Part shown: positions 9,132 through 19,229 of the stretch, one piece after another | Position numbering within the stretch: the stretch's first letter is position 1 | Layout of the letters: every line of letters starts with the position of its first letter | From: Saccharomycopsis fibuligera x Saccharomycopsis cf. fibuligera | Taxonomy: Eukaryota > Ascomycota > Saccharomycetes > Ascoideales > Saccharomycopsidaceae | Assembly (NCBI GenBank): GCA_001936135.1 | Contig: CP012810.1 | Coordinates: 2,976,001 to 3,040,000, forward strand | Length of the DNA stretch: 64,000 bases | Reading direction: 5' to 3' | The notes under the pieces: model-generated | Told to the model about the DNA's origin: nothing | Databases searched by the model: none | The model's input: only the letters and a program-made list of their open reading frames with translations | Translations under genes and position numbers: made by a program

Positions 9132-9892
9132 ATTATTCTTCTGAAATTGTTGAACCCCTAACCGAATTAAATTTATTTTTCTAGTACTTTAAGTGTAATG
9201 AATGTTTATTAAAAATAGCCTTTATAAAAATTTTCTGTAGCAATGTTTGTCCTCATAGAGAAGATGTCATCCGCGGAATTGGTTATTTGCTAAGATGCTC
9301 TGCCACGTACTATAGTATATATATAGTTTACCTGTTCCAAAGAAGATCTGTTTCACCCAAATGTTATATTTAGTAGTTAGCAACACCAAATGTCCGATAG
9401 TGAGACACCAAGTAGAAAGCTAAGAGTCAAACAATCACCGCTTTCCTTCTCGTGCGTGAGATGTAAGAAGTCATTATTGTCTTTTGCTACTTTTGCTACT
9501 ACTCCCTTTACTCCTTCCACGTTCATGTAGCTCAAGTCAATATTGACTCAGCTGCCGGATATGAGACCCGGGAGGTTGCGGTTTGCGTTTTCACTAAAAT
9601 CAGTTTCAAATAGTGGCATAGTCCTATTGGTACAATATATTGCTCGCTATATGCAGTAATACTGAGGAGGCTGGTCGCCCCCGTCTAGCTGCAGAAATAT
9701 TCATAGCGGTCATGGGTGAATGAATCAACGCGCACTGTCAGACACTCAGAGGCCACAGTCAGTTTCTTGTTGTTGCAACTGCCTACATGTAAATGTAAAC
9801 ACGAGGCCAATGTTTGTTGTTGGTTTTTTTTTTTTTTTGAAACCGCTTGCTGATCTGTATTTAGTCTACTTATTGCTGATTTTTTCATTTTT

Positions 9893-9932
<40 letters not shown>

Positions 9933-10218
9933 ATTGGTTTTCTGGGGCTCTTTTATTTCTGTTTTTGGAGTGATGCAAAGACGTTGAGACGTCGTTAGTG
10001 ATTTCTCACAGACGTTGCTGATTTTTCACAAACAGTGCATGATTCTACGTTACTGTATTCAGAATTGATAAACCATTAGCGAACCATATGTCTATATAGT
10101 ATAGACGCCTAGATTAAAGGTCATCATTCACACTCACATTCAGCTTTACACTCTTAGTAAAAGAGCTTCTAATCAAACTTGAGAATACAATCCAGCATAG
10201 CTACTCTCAAAATCCAAT
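9132..10218. other. Intergenic with T37 tract and a short zinc-cluster-like frame
   Basis: Between RPS25 and the GPI protein gene. Contains TATATATATAG at about 9316-9326, a short open frame at 9390-9530 (separate entry), a T12 run at about 9828, and a very long T run of 37 bases at 9895-9931. The last 200 bp form the promoter of the GPI gene. No RNA gene seen. Confidence 0.5.
9390..9530 (+). other. 46-codon frame resembling the start of a zinc-cluster regulator
   Basis: Starts at an ATG about 65 bp after a TATA-like stretch and reads MSDSETPSRKLRVKQSPLSF, then SCVRCKKSLLS, and stops at 9530. A basic lead-in followed by SC-x2-C-K-K is how many fungal Zn(2)Cys(6) proteins begin, but the remaining four cysteines are absent. 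A GTAAG donor-like sequence overlaps the CxxC motif, but I see no good branch site and acceptor with a continuing cluster downstream. It may be a remnant, a first exon or chance. Confidence 0.2.
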
Positions 10219-11508
10219 ATGCCCACCAATGTCAATACCCAAATATGCAGGGTTCTATGCTGTCTACTTCTCATGCTCCAATACAGTACTATCAGTCCTG
10301 TAGCAGCAGCAGCCGCAGCAGCAGCAGCAACAACAGCAGCAACAAGTGCATCAGGTACATCACAAACGTTTGACCTAATAGCCATAGGAAACACCATTGG
10401 CAACGATAACACCAATTCCAAAATCCAGCTATTTCCACTATCCACGCCCAAGGACAGCGACGACGACGACAATGACAAGAATGAAATCGTTTTGGCTAAA
10501 GACGGTACCAAGCTATCGTTTGACATTGACGAACATGGCCGTACTTTTATCCAGGGCACCAACAAACGGCTCACTATTGGCGACGACAATAAGTTGTCGG
10601 CAAATAGTTCCGGTACAACGATTTTCTATATCGTGGGGCAGCATCTCCACTATAATGAGCATTTCATTTTTCTTGCTTGTCCTAGAGAAAGTGGCAATAA
10701 CAACACTTTTACGGTGTATGCTAGTACCGATACGGGGATGTGTGACGAGGGGGTGTTGTTTACGTTCAAGCCCCAGTTGAATAATTCGGAACCGCTTAGT
10801 TCTTTCATACCATCAGTGTTGGCTGCTGGGAGCACCGAGACACACACTACTAGCGGCGGTGGTGCCACAAGTAACGACATAGAGACTAGTGGAAACACCA
10901 TCAGTACTTCCTTTGATACTCGAGGAACAAGAGCCACCAATGGCGCTGGAAAGACAAGCCTCACGTTGGCGTCATCATCAAAAACAACAGCAACCACCGC
11001 CACTAACGGCAACCGCGACACAACAACACCCGTGCAATACACTTTGATTAGGGGCACTAATGGCGTCCCTTCGTTTGTTGCGATAACCACGACAAAGTCC
11101 AACGTTGTGGTTGAAACGTTAGGCAGTTCAACAATCGTGAAAACTAGTGATGATAATGTTGTCACTGAGACAATTGTAATTGGTAACGAAGAGACCATTA
11201 GCAGTAGCAACGATGAGGATAATACAATGGCTAGCGAATCACTCGTGGTGACTACGTCGACATCGTGCGCGGATACTGCTTGCCATACAATGTACGTGGG
11301 GCTGTTTACCATTACTGTTACTGCTAGTGGCACTGTCGAAACAGCAACTGCAGGTGACAGTGGTGATACTAGCTCTTTATCAACAGATACCGGGTCAAAT
11401 GGACTTGGAAACGGCCGCTCCAGCAACATGGCGGCAACAGCATTGGTTGGTCTTGCAGGGGGGCCAGCACAACTTTTCCTTGCAGTGATATCCCTTTTGC
11501 TTCTCTGA
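10219..11508 (+). CDS. Putative GPI-anchored cell-wall protein, 429 aa
   Basis: The first ATG (10219) gives a signal peptide with hydrophobic core VLCCLLLMLQYS, followed by an alanine run encoded by GCA repeats (about 29-37). A folded domain follows (about 48-195) with FDLIAIG, FIFLACPRES and MCDEGVLFTFKP; its Cys residues could pair. After residue 200 the protein is Ser/Thr/Asn-rich, as for O-mannosylated wall proteins, and it ends GLAGGPAQLFLAVISLLLL, a hydrophobic tail preceded by small residues, the layout of a GPI-attachment signal. The domain resembles by eye that of the protein at 21387 (FxLxAxG start, LCDNGTKVTLIP end), so the two may be distant members of one wall-protein family of the Pga type in Candida. 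Specific orthologue not recognised. Confidence 0.75.
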   Translation: MPTNVNTQICRVLCCLLLMLQYSTISPVAAAAAAAAATTAATSASGTSQTFDLIAIGNTIGNDNTNSKIQLFPLSTPKDSDDDDNDKNEIVLAKDGTKLSFDIDEHGRTFIQGTNKRLTIGDDNKLSANSSGTTIFYIVGQHLHYNEHFIFLACPRESGNNNTFTVYASTDTGMCDEGVLFTFKPQLNNSEPLSSFIPSVLAAGSTETHTTSGGGATSNDIETSGNTISTSFDTRGTRATNGAGKTSLTLASSSKTTATTATNGNRDTTTPVQYTLIRGTNGVPSFVAITTTKSNVVVETLGSSTIVKTSDDNVVTETIVIGNEETISSSNDEDNTMASESLVVTTSTSCADTACHTMYVGLFTITVTASGTVETATAGDSGDTSSLSTDTGSNGLGNGRSSNMAATALVGLAGGPAQLFLAVISLLLL

Positions 11509-12096
11509 GTACCCGACTTGAGCAGCTCATATTTAATTTTTTGCTGTATGTAGCATTTTCATACGATCCCTACCGCGTATTTTCGCTTCTGACTCTGTAC
11601 CCTTGATACTCGGCTGTGTATATCTATACTATGCTCATGTTGGGAGTTCGGGCACCACGTGATTTATATATATATATAATATGCAATATAGTGAATAATA
11701 TGCATCCCTATGCAGCTGCCAGAAGCGCACAGCAAAACAAAAGAAACGAAACGGAAAACGAAAACACCACAAAAAATAAAAGTAAAAATTTTTACTGCTG
11801 GCACAACGATAGACAGACAGACAGACAGACTGCCAGAGTGCTACTGGAAGACTGCCACCGTACAGCGACACGTTGAAATAGACAGCCAGCACTCAGATAC
11901 AGAGAGACATTCTTTAGCAGGTACCGCCCAACACACTGCTACTGCTAGACCCAGCCGCAGAGATTAAGACTATCCAGCAATACTATCAAACGGACATTGT
12001 CACTACCTGTCACCATCTTTCCCACCTTTCCTATACCTCCCCACTATCTATCAGTCATATCTTCTTTCCCTCCACTTCTTCCACTCCCTTCAACGG
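11509..12096. other. Intergenic, promoter of the Gfd2-like gene; TA and GACA repeats
   Basis: A short (TA)n stretch lies at about 11666-11679 and a tandem GACA repeat (about six units) at 11810-11831. Both are simple-sequence repeats. The stretch up to 12096 is pyrimidine-rich and is probably leader of the next gene. Confidence 0.5.
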
Positions 12097-13278
12097 ATGC
12101 CCCAAATAAACCTGACCAGAGGCGGCGGCGGCAGCAGCAGCAGCAGCCAGGGCCCATTCCCACCAGCCACCTTTGGCCCACCAATACCCCATAATAGACT
12201 CAAAGCAATAGATTTGGATTTTGTGCTTGAAGATATTCTCCGCCCCGTGCAAGTGGCGCCCCAGGATCCTGTATTTCAAGAACATCAACATAATTTGCAA
12301 GCGACATTGTCTCTTTATGAAAAAGAACTCAAGGATAACAATTTTTACCAAAACAAAATCATGGCTAATCGCTCGTCTCACGAGTACCTTTTGCAAATCA
12401 TGAAGTTGGTGTATCCGAAAAACCGCATCTTGTTTTGTGTTGATGTTGAAGCATACGAATTTAGTCATGATATTGTTAGTGAGATTGGCGTTTGCGTTTA
12501 TGATCCAAGGGCCGATTTCTGTTGCACTGGATTTGCTCATACTGCAAAAATAACTAAATTTCATTTGATTATCAAAGAAAACATGCATTATCGTAATGGT
12601 AGATATGTCAAAGATAATCAGGACAATTTCTTGGGCGGACCCAGCTACGTGATGCCAATGAAGTCAGCATTGATGACGTTACAGTTATTATTGAATTATT
12701 ATTTTCCAGAAGACATATCTCAATCGCAAACTGCTCAATTTGGGGTGTCTTTGGTTGGTCATGATGTTAAAGGCGATGTTGGTTGGCTTACTTCGTTGGG
12801 GCTTCATTTTCCATCTTATATGCTCGCGCCAGCTGCACATCGCAATGGCTACATTATTGACACTCAAGTACTTTGGCGGTGCAGCTTTGGTTCCAAATAC
12901 AGCTCATTGAAGAAAATTCTCACTTTTTTCGATATTCCAAATGCTAGACTACACAACGGTGGCAACGACGCTCTTTTCACTTTGATTTTGCTCTTGGTGC
13001 TTACCGACCCCGCACTCCGTCGCGCTCGAAACTTTGACAAGATTAATGAATACTTTTTGCCTGAGCATGTTAGTTTTGGTAAAAGAAGGCCGTTGGATCT
13101 CAATGTTACTCAAGGGTTTACTTCAAACCGCATTCATGTGGTATCACCAACAACCTACAATTTGTTGATGCATCAATATGTGTCTCCTAGTATTATTAGC
13201 GACGATAACATCAAGCCAAATATTGAAATAAGTAGTGTGGGAAAAGCAATTCAGGCAATCTTTGAGAACTATCACTGA
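12097..13278 (+). CDS. GFD2: Gfd2/YDR514C-family RNase H-fold (DEDD exonuclease-like) protein
   Basis: 393 residues. The N-terminal 30 residues are Gly/Ser-rich (GCGG/AGC repeats). The rest is one RNase H-like domain of the DEDD type: ILFCVDVEAYE (D116 and E118 as first acidic pair), SEIGVCVYDP, then LVGHDVKGDVGWL (second acid), and a C-terminal LHNGGNDALFTLIL that fits the final His-x4-Asp. These are the residues of a metal-dependent exonuclease, and all seem present. In Saccharomyces, Gfd2 and its paralogue Ydr514c are little-studied proteins linked genetically to mRNA export factor Gle1/Dbp5. The symbol is given for the family; orthology to Gfd2 rather than Ydr514c cannot be settled here. 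Ends tail-to-tail with the dehydrogenase gene. Confidence 0.8.
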   Translation: MPQINLTRGGGGSSSSSQGPFPPATFGPPIPHNRLKAIDLDFVLEDILRPVQVAPQDPVFQEHQHNLQATLSLYEKELKDNNFYQNKIMANRSSHEYLLQIMKLVYPKNRILFCVDVEAYEFSHDIVSEIGVCVYDPRADFCCTGFAHTAKITKFHLIIKENMHYRNGRYVKDNQDNFLGGPSYVMPMKSALMTLQLLLNYYFPEDISQSQTAQFGVSLVGHDVKGDVGWLTSLGLHFPSYMLAPAAHRNGYIIDTQVLWRCSFGSKYSSLKKILTFFDIPNARLHNGGNDALFTLILLLVLTDPALRRARNFDKINEYFLPEHVSFGKRRPLDLNVTQGFTSNRIHVVSPTTYNLLMHQYVSPSIISDDNIKPNIEISSVGKAIQAIFENYH

Positions 13279-13645
13279 GAACGTCAATGGGCATTAATGG
13301 ACTAGTTTACTTTTATTTTTTTATTTTATTTTTCTTCGTGTATTATTTTTATCTTTTCCTTTTCTTTTCTTTTTTTTTTTCCTATAGATTTCGTTTATGG
13401 TCTGTATGATGGGATTTTCGTTTGTTTGTGATTTAAGTTATTACTAATTTTTCTTTTATTCGTTTATCTATTTACACTTTATATTTCATGGTTATTGTGA
13501 TTGTTGTTGTTCCTGCCTTTTTTTTTCCTCCGCTTCAATTCTCCGTTACAGTTAATATTCTGGCATCATCTTATTTTGTTTACATTGTATCATGTTCTCA
13601 TTCGCATCATTTAGCTTTTTTTCTTTGTTTTTTGTTTTTTGTTTT
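13279..13645. terminator. Convergent 3' region, T-rich
   Basis: 367 bp between two convergent genes, extremely T-rich on the plus strand through 13310-13460 and again around 13510-13650. This fits yeast efficiency/positioning elements for the rightward gene. No coding potential seen. Confidence 0.4.
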
Positions 13646-14581
13646 TTATACAACTTTAGGCACCTGTGATCCAAAAGAAGCTATTGAACGACTTTTTTCT
13701 TTTAATTTGTTTATTTGGCCCTTGTATTTTGTCATGCTTGTATCTATTCCTGAATAATGTCTAGCAATTTCTGTTACTCTCCAAGGCAATGCTCGGAATA
13801 TAGGCAAAATATTACCATAAAACGGCACCTTAATTTCACCACGACGACCAAGCTCAAGTGCGGAGAAAATGATTGATGCTACATACGAAGCATCCAATTC
13901 TGGGGCAAGCAACTGTGAAGGTGTGGTGACTCCGTTGAACATTGGAGTACGCAACTGACCCGGAGCCACAAGTAACGTTTTAACACCAGTGGGCGATAAC
14001 GACGGAGGACCCAACTCATAAGTAAGCGACTCGTGAAGTGCAATCAAGCCGGCTTTGGATGCCCCATAAGCACTCAACCACGCTGGTGACATGTACGCCA
14101 ACACTGAGGCAACAGTCACAATGTAACCTCTTTTATTGGCAATCATGGTGGGTAGAAATATCTTGTTGGTATAAAAATTTGACAAGAGGTTAACTTGGAT
14201 GGTGGTTTCTATTTCTTCAAATGATAAGTCAACAAGTGGCTTTCCCGTCATAAACCCAGCATTGTTGATCAATATGCTAACCGAGCCAATTTCTTGATCA
14301 ATGATTTTTTTTACCTCAAGAATACGATCCTTATCACTAACATCGCATTGAAAATAATTGACATTTTCCACTTGTTCTGAAGCGCTAGGCAACTCAAGGT
14401 CGAGCACAACAACTGTGGCTTTATGCTGTTGGAATACAGAAACAAGCTCCTTGCCGAGGCCCGAGCAGCCGCCGGTGATTAAAACAACATCCTTGGCAGG
14501 GTCGAAAACGTTCCCAATAAGTGTGTCTGAAACATTTCTGGCAGCTCGGTTGGCTTGTAGTAGTATAAGTGGTATTGTCAT
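13646..14581 (-). CDS. Short-chain dehydrogenase/reductase, 311 aa (Tda5 / retinol-dehydrogenase-like)
   Basis: Classical SDR: dinucleotide motif TGGCSGLG (36-43), acidic residue after beta-2 (VVLDLE, D61) that favours NAD(H), DV at 80-81, NNAG (106-109), and catalytic Ser159 with Y172-x3-K176 (AYGASK). The N-terminal 30 residues are moderately hydrophobic (MTIPLILLQA) and may bind a membrane. The layout and the C-terminal extension after residue 260 recall the SDR16C/17-beta-HSD11-like membrane group and yeast Tda5; that sub-family call is from memory and tentative, and the substrate is unknown, probably a lipid or hydrophobic alcohol. The start is the first ATG (complement 14579-14581). It is divergent from IWR1. 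Confidence 0.85.
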   Translation of the reverse strand: MTIPLILLQANRAARNVSDTLIGNVFDPAKDVVLITGGCSGLGKELVSVFQQHKATVVVLDLELPSASEQVENVNYFQCDVSDKDRILEVKKIIDQEIGSVSILINNAGFMTGKPLVDLSFEEIETTIQVNLLSNFYTNKIFLPTMIANKRGYIVTVASVLAYMSPAWLSAYGASKAGLIALHESLTYELGPPSLSPTGVKTLLVAPGQLRTPMFNGVTTPSQLLAPELDASYVASIIFSALELGRRGEIKVPFYGNILPIFRALPWRVTEIARHYSGIDTSMTKYKGQINKLKEKSRSIASFGSQVPKVV

Positions 14582-15063
14582 GTTTTCTATTTGATTATTG
14601 CAGTATTTTTCCTTTTTTTTTTTTTTTTTTTTTTTCTTTTCTTTTTTTGCTAGTCCGTATAGAGCCTCTGATTTTTGCTTTTATTTTTTTTTTTCTTAAT
14701 TTCGATAATGTTTTCTACCAGATTTGTTACCTATTCTGCTAAGTGGGGCATTTTCATGCGCCGTCACAGTACTCAGTGCTACGATTTGCCTCTGTTTATT
14801 GCCATCTGTCTGATGTTGGGAGATGCTCCACAAACACGCTTTTGCTTCCCCATCACCATCGTCATGCAATGCATACTACTGCACAGAGATGTACATCAAT
14901 GTACTATCACATGATTATAGAACATGTTTGTTTTGGTTTTTATTTTCTTTGCTAATTTGTTTCTCGAATCATTATGAGATGGATGGGGCTGGTGATTGAA
15001 GTATATGGTTTTACACAGCGCATAATACAATACTTTATACGAGATTAGCAAAAACAGAAAAAC
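14582..15063. other. Divergent promoter SDR / IWR1
   Basis: 482 bp with a T20-like tract at about 14617-14635 next to the dehydrogenase start. CATGTGAT-type sequence occurs at about 14910 (ATCACATGAT). No clear TATA. Rightward frames here are Cys/His-rich but without recognisable domain. Confidence 0.4.
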
Positions 15064-16378
15064 ATGTCTTTTCAGAAAACTTTACCAGAGATTGTGCGAA
15101 TTAAAAGAAAGCGTACCGAGGATCCCCTCCAGGCGTTAAGTATGTTATGATTTTAAGCGAGTTTGATATAGCATAGAGAGGCTCAAGGTCCGTATTTAGC
15201 CGCAGTTACTAACAACTAAAACAGTTTTGGAAAGCAATAGACAGCTCAAAAGAACCAAGAGCCTGACATTCAGTATGTATCATATGAGGAACGTTCCGAT
15301 GGCTTTTACAGCATTTGCCAATTTCGTAACTAATATAATGCAGTCTTTAAACTTGCGCAGACCGATGCTGAGAAGAAAAACCTTGAGTTACAGTCTGCCA
15401 AAGCATCAGTGTTACAACCAAATGAACTACTGAGCAATTTGGATGCCAAGGAGCGAAGAGTAAGTGTTTGAGATAATTTTCATTATTGGTATTTTTAATT
15501 CAACGCAAACTAACCAGATTGCTTTTATCTAGAAAACATTTCTCTTGCAAAGCAATGATTTACCGAGCTCCAACGATGCAAACGACAAGCCTAATGCTGG
15601 CAATGAGGAAGAAAATGAGGAAGAAGATGAAGATCAAGTGCCGCAGGAGCTAGCAGATATGGTAAAGGAGTATTTACAACTTGAAGCCAAACAAACACAA
15701 AAAGACTCAAAGCCCGTAAATACTAAAGGCACGCCAACAGAGGCAGTGCCATCAATATCAAGTGAGGAAGCAAGTCAGGTTGTGGACCAAGGCGCTGACG
15801 ATAAAGACTACGTTTATGATGTTTACTATCGCGATAAGGCAATCTACGATGAGAACGAGAAGCTTGGATCCAATATCGGGATCATAAAGTTTGCCGATGA
15901 AGATTTAGATCTCTTGAATGAAGAAGAGGACGCAGACTCAGACGCGGTGCCATTGTCCGACGATGAGGATTCGAATGCCGAGGATTTCTATCGCAATGAC
16001 TATCCAGAGAATGAGGATGACGACAAAGGAATTGTCATTGGCAATGAAGAAGAATGGTACAGCGATGAGGATGACGATGGAAAAGCAAGAGACGAAGATG
16101 ACGACGAAGATGACGACGATAGTGACAACGAAGATTATGTGGGTGGTGGTGATGATGGGGTCAGAGTGGGAAAATTCAGTGGATATCGCCAGCGAGGGGC
16201 AAACGAAGACGGAATATTGCCTCGACGCAAGTTTTTGAGAGAATACGACGATGAAACAGTTTTAGAGAAACTTCTGAAGGAGAATAAAGCATTCAATTCG
16301 TTATCGATGGACGAAGTTGACTATTTGTACCATGAATTCTACGAAGACCAAAACAAGAAGAGCATGATAGATGAATAA
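15064..16378 (+). CDS. IWR1: RNA polymerase II nuclear import factor Iwr1, four exons
   Basis: Exons: 15064-15139, 15225-15272, 15344-15459, 15533-16378, giving 361 residues. Introns: GTATGT...TACTAAC (15207-15213)...CAG (85 nt); GTATGT...AACTAAT...CAG (71 nt); GTAAGT...AACTAAC...TAG (73 nt). Phases 1, 1 and 0 keep the frame throughout. Iwr1 binds assembled Pol II between Rpb1 and Rpb2 and brings it into the nucleus using its N-terminal import signal. The N-terminus reads LPEIVRIKRKRTEDPLQAL, the typical Iwr1 basic signal; exons 2-3 give KRTKSLTFIFKLAQ; exon 4 has DYVYDVYYRD (about 172-181), FYRNDYPENEDDD and EWYSDED, the conserved Iwr1 domain. The C-terminus is acidic. Only exon 4 is visible as a long frame; the N-terminal exons were rebuilt from splice signals and homology. 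Confidence 0.93.
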
Positions 16379-17171
16379 GCAATGAGTGGTGTGGAATGTG
16401 TGGGAGAGTTGGCCAACCAAAAAAGGACGAATGTACATGATGTATAGTCTGGTATAATACACACGGCATTGCAATGTCCGAGATTTTTACATAAAACATG
16501 AACCAGTTTACTAAATGTAGCAAGGCACTTAGACACTTGTTACTCTGCTACGTAGCACTCAGTAAATGCTCTCGAGCACAGTATGGTCGGAAATCAGCAT
16601 GACTCGTGACATAAAGAGTCGGAAATCGCAGGGTGCTTTGCTCCGGCTTTTTTTTTCTTTTTATTTTTTATTTTTCGTTTTCTGTTTTGTTTTTCAGCAT
16701 GTTTTTGGTGAGTTGGCGCTGGCTTAGAGGAGCAGAAACTACGGATCCTGCCCCTGACACTGTTTATCGAACTACTGATAGAATACAAAACCTTACACAC
16801 CGAAAAGTATATTGATAGCTGATTCCAAAGGCACTTTGTTACTATCTTTATCAAACAAATTTAACAATTCTCGTTCACTTCGCTTCACACAGCTGAATAA
16901 ACGCTCTTTACAGCTAGCTAGATCATTAAAAAGAGGTACAGATTACATAAGCGGCTGTGCCAGTCTAGCTAGCACAACAATTGTTAACAAGTAGCAGTGT
17001 CGAAGGCACAGGATACTGAAAGGCAGATCAAGTCAAGCATTGTTGTCTTCATTGGCAGCAAAGCTAACTTAACAGATTAATATATCTTCAGACCATAGAT
17101 AATTGGCTTCGTCGCATCATACACAACACAAATCATAAGCACACATATTGATACACAAAATATCTCACATA
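16379..17171. other. Intergenic: IWR1 3' end and BAR-SH3 gene promoter
   Basis: 793 bp. T-rich tract at 16648-16680. A GCTAAC-TTAACAG sequence at about 17063-17075 resembles a branch site with acceptor in the leader of the next gene, but no canonical donor was found upstream, so no intron is called. Nothing else is seen. Confidence 0.4.
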
Positions 17172-19229
17172 ATGCTCAATACTATAGCGAACAAAGTGTT
17201 GCCTACCCAGGTGCCAGAACTGATCACCGAGGAATCACCACTCATTGAAAGTGAGGTGGTGCAGTGGCAAAATAAGATTAAAACTTACTTGGACACTCTT
17301 TCAGCAATCCAGAAAGAATGCACTGGCCACGCAACATACTGGTCTGCATTCTTTGAGAACCAAATGCAAGCCACTAAGCAAAACAGCAGCAAGCAGTTTG
17401 CCGCGGACTATGAGAAGCTATTACTAAAGGTCAAGACGGATACTGACAAGAGTGTTTTTGATTTTGAAAAGAAAATTGCTGGTAAGTTAAATAACATGAA
17501 GTTGTACGTCGAATCGCTGCAGAAAAAATTGCTCAAAAAAAGACACGACCAGAAAATTGAGATTGAAAAACATCAATATTACTGTCATTTATACGAAGCA
17601 AAACAGCAGAAAGCACAGCAAGCAGCACAACAGGGAGAGGATGCTTTACAACTCACTGCTAAAGAGAAACAAGAGCTTGAAAAATTACAATTAAAACTTG
17701 CTAAAGCCAATAAAGAGCTTGCGCGCATCGAACAACAAATCGAGACAACGTTTCCAGAAGCAGCAAAAACTTACATTGATTTTGTTGAAAACCTCTCGGA
17801 TATGATTTACTATGACTTGACAGAAATTCATGACCGCGTTCACGCAAAGCTAAATCAATATTTTGCTAGCGCTGACCAACTGGCCTCCACTCAACAGTTG
17901 CTAGATAGCTGGAGACATGATTTGACGATTGTAAAAAAGCAAATGACCAGTTCTGATATTGTTAATACCTCTAAATCAAAATGTTTTCTTCAGGAGCCAA
18001 TTAGTGCTACGCCACAACAACATAATGCAATGGCTAGCTTGGGAATAACAAGCAGTAACGGCAAGGTGGATAGACTGCATAGCGATACAAAGCCTGTGGC
18101 CAAAGAACAAAAGCTCAAAACTAACTCATCAGGAATGAGGTCCTTGAATTTAGACCCTAAGAAAGGTCTGATTAGAAGAGCAAAAACTGTTTCGCATCGT
18201 CGCACGCCCTCCAAGACTATTGATTTCAAAGCTGTTGTTGCTTCTGACTCTACTCTATCACCTCCATTAGCTGCAGGACCATTTGCAACGGATCCAAGGT
18301 ACAAAAGGCAGTCACTTAGATCATTCAGCGCTTTAGGTTTGGAGCCTGGAGATGGCCAGAATCCACAATCATCATTTTCTTCAAGACCGTTATCTGGTAA
18401 TGGCCCAAGTCTCACCTCAAGCCCATTGCTACCTCCTCAAAACAGTTCCTTTACTAAAGAGGATGACAGCTTCTCCTTCACTTCATCAATGTCGTCTTTA
18501 AATGGAGGAGAGGAAAATGCTGACACTTCAGAATTGAACACTAACACATCGCCAATGGCAACGTCGCCATCGATGTCACCAAATAGGTTAAACAGTCTGA
18601 AGAGATCTAGCGTAATGTCTAGTGATTCTAATGCTAATCGATACAGTGTAATGTCCACAAATTCAGACCTCAACAACCGCTTTAGCATGCTATCTTTTAC
18701 TTCAATGTCTAATAGCAATCGTGCCAGCGGAATATACACCAAGAGACCACACAACAATATCCCTGACCCTGCTGCTGCTGGTTTTTCACAACAAAGAAGT
18801 CCTAATAGTAGTACCATCGACTTGATCTCGCATTGTCCAGTAACTACTAAATTCAAGCAGATAGATTATAATTTAAAAAAATATTCTATTGTCAACAAAC
18901 TGATGTCAACACAGCTTTATTTGCATTATAATGATTATTACAAACAGCAGGTACAAGAGGAGAGCGACAAATTCAATTATAAAAAGCTACTCGAGAAGCA
19001 ACAGCAGCATCAGCCAGATCGAAAGCCAAATTACAATAAAGAGCTTGTCAAGGCAGCGGAGGCTTTTGACGGGCAAGATGCTGGATGCTTAAGTTTTATT
19101 AAGGATGAAACCTTAGTTGTCTTGTCAAAAAGTCGGGGTAAGGATAAAAATGATAATGAGTGGTGGGTTGGAAAGTCATTGGATGGGCGTATTGGATCGT
19201 TTCCTTCTAAGCTTGTTACTTCTGTTTGA
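17172..19229 (+). CDS. BAR-domain and SH3-domain protein (Rvs167-like), 685 aa
   Basis: Start at ATG 17172 (MLNTIANKVL); the open frame before it has no ATG. Residues 1-260 form a helical BAR domain: three long amphipathic helices with LLKKRHDQKIEIEKHQ and a heptad-rich KEKQELEKLQLKLAKANKEL. Residues 270-600 are a Ser/Thr/Asn-rich linker with many SP/TP sites. The C-terminus is an SH3 domain (about 625-685): VKAAEAFDGQDAGCLSF, EWWVGKSLDGRIGSFPSKLV, with the canonical WW and the final FPS-x-LV. This is the architecture of the amphiphysin-type Rvs167 proteins acting in endocytosis and actin patches; Candida has additional Rvs167-like paralogues, and the short polar linker suggests one of these. 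Which paralogue is not certain. Confidence 0.85.
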   Translation: MLNTIANKVLPTQVPELITEESPLIESEVVQWQNKIKTYLDTLSAIQKECTGHATYWSAFFENQMQATKQNSSKQFAADYEKLLLKVKTDTDKSVFDFEKKIAGKLNNMKLYVESLQKKLLKKRHDQKIEIEKHQYYCHLYEAKQQKAQQAAQQGEDALQLTAKEKQELEKLQLKLAKANKELARIEQQIETTFPEAAKTYIDFVENLSDMIYYDLTEIHDRVHAKLNQYFASADQLASTQQLLDSWRHDLTIVKKQMTSSDIVNTSKSKCFLQEPISATPQQHNAMASLGITSSNGKVDRLHSDTKPVAKEQKLKTNSSGMRSLNLDPKKGLIRRAKTVSHRRTPSKTIDFKAVVASDSTLSPPLAAGPFATDPRYKRQSLRSFSALGLEPGDGQNPQSSFSSRPLSGNGPSLTSSPLLPPQNSSFTKEDDSFSFTSSMSSLNGGEENADTSELNTNTSPMATSPSMSPNRLNSLKRSSVMSSDSNANRYSVMSTNSDLNNRFSMLSFTSMSNSNRASGIYTKRPHNNIPDPAAAGFSQQRSPNSSTIDLISHCPVTTKFKQIDYNLKKYSIVNKLMSTQLYLHYNDYYKQQVQEESDKFNYKKLLEKQQQHQPDRKPNYNKELVKAAEAFDGQDAGCLSFIKDETLVVLSKSRGKDKNDNEWWVGKSLDGRIGSFPSKLVTSV

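Noticed and set aside
10650-11429. 259-codon frame antisense to the GPI protein gene
   Set aside because: Val/Leu/Ser-rich complement of a Thr/Ser-rich repeat region; no start context or domain.
17148-17171. Eight-codon extension of the BAR-SH3 gene
   Set aside because: Would start at TTG; the first ATG is at 17172.
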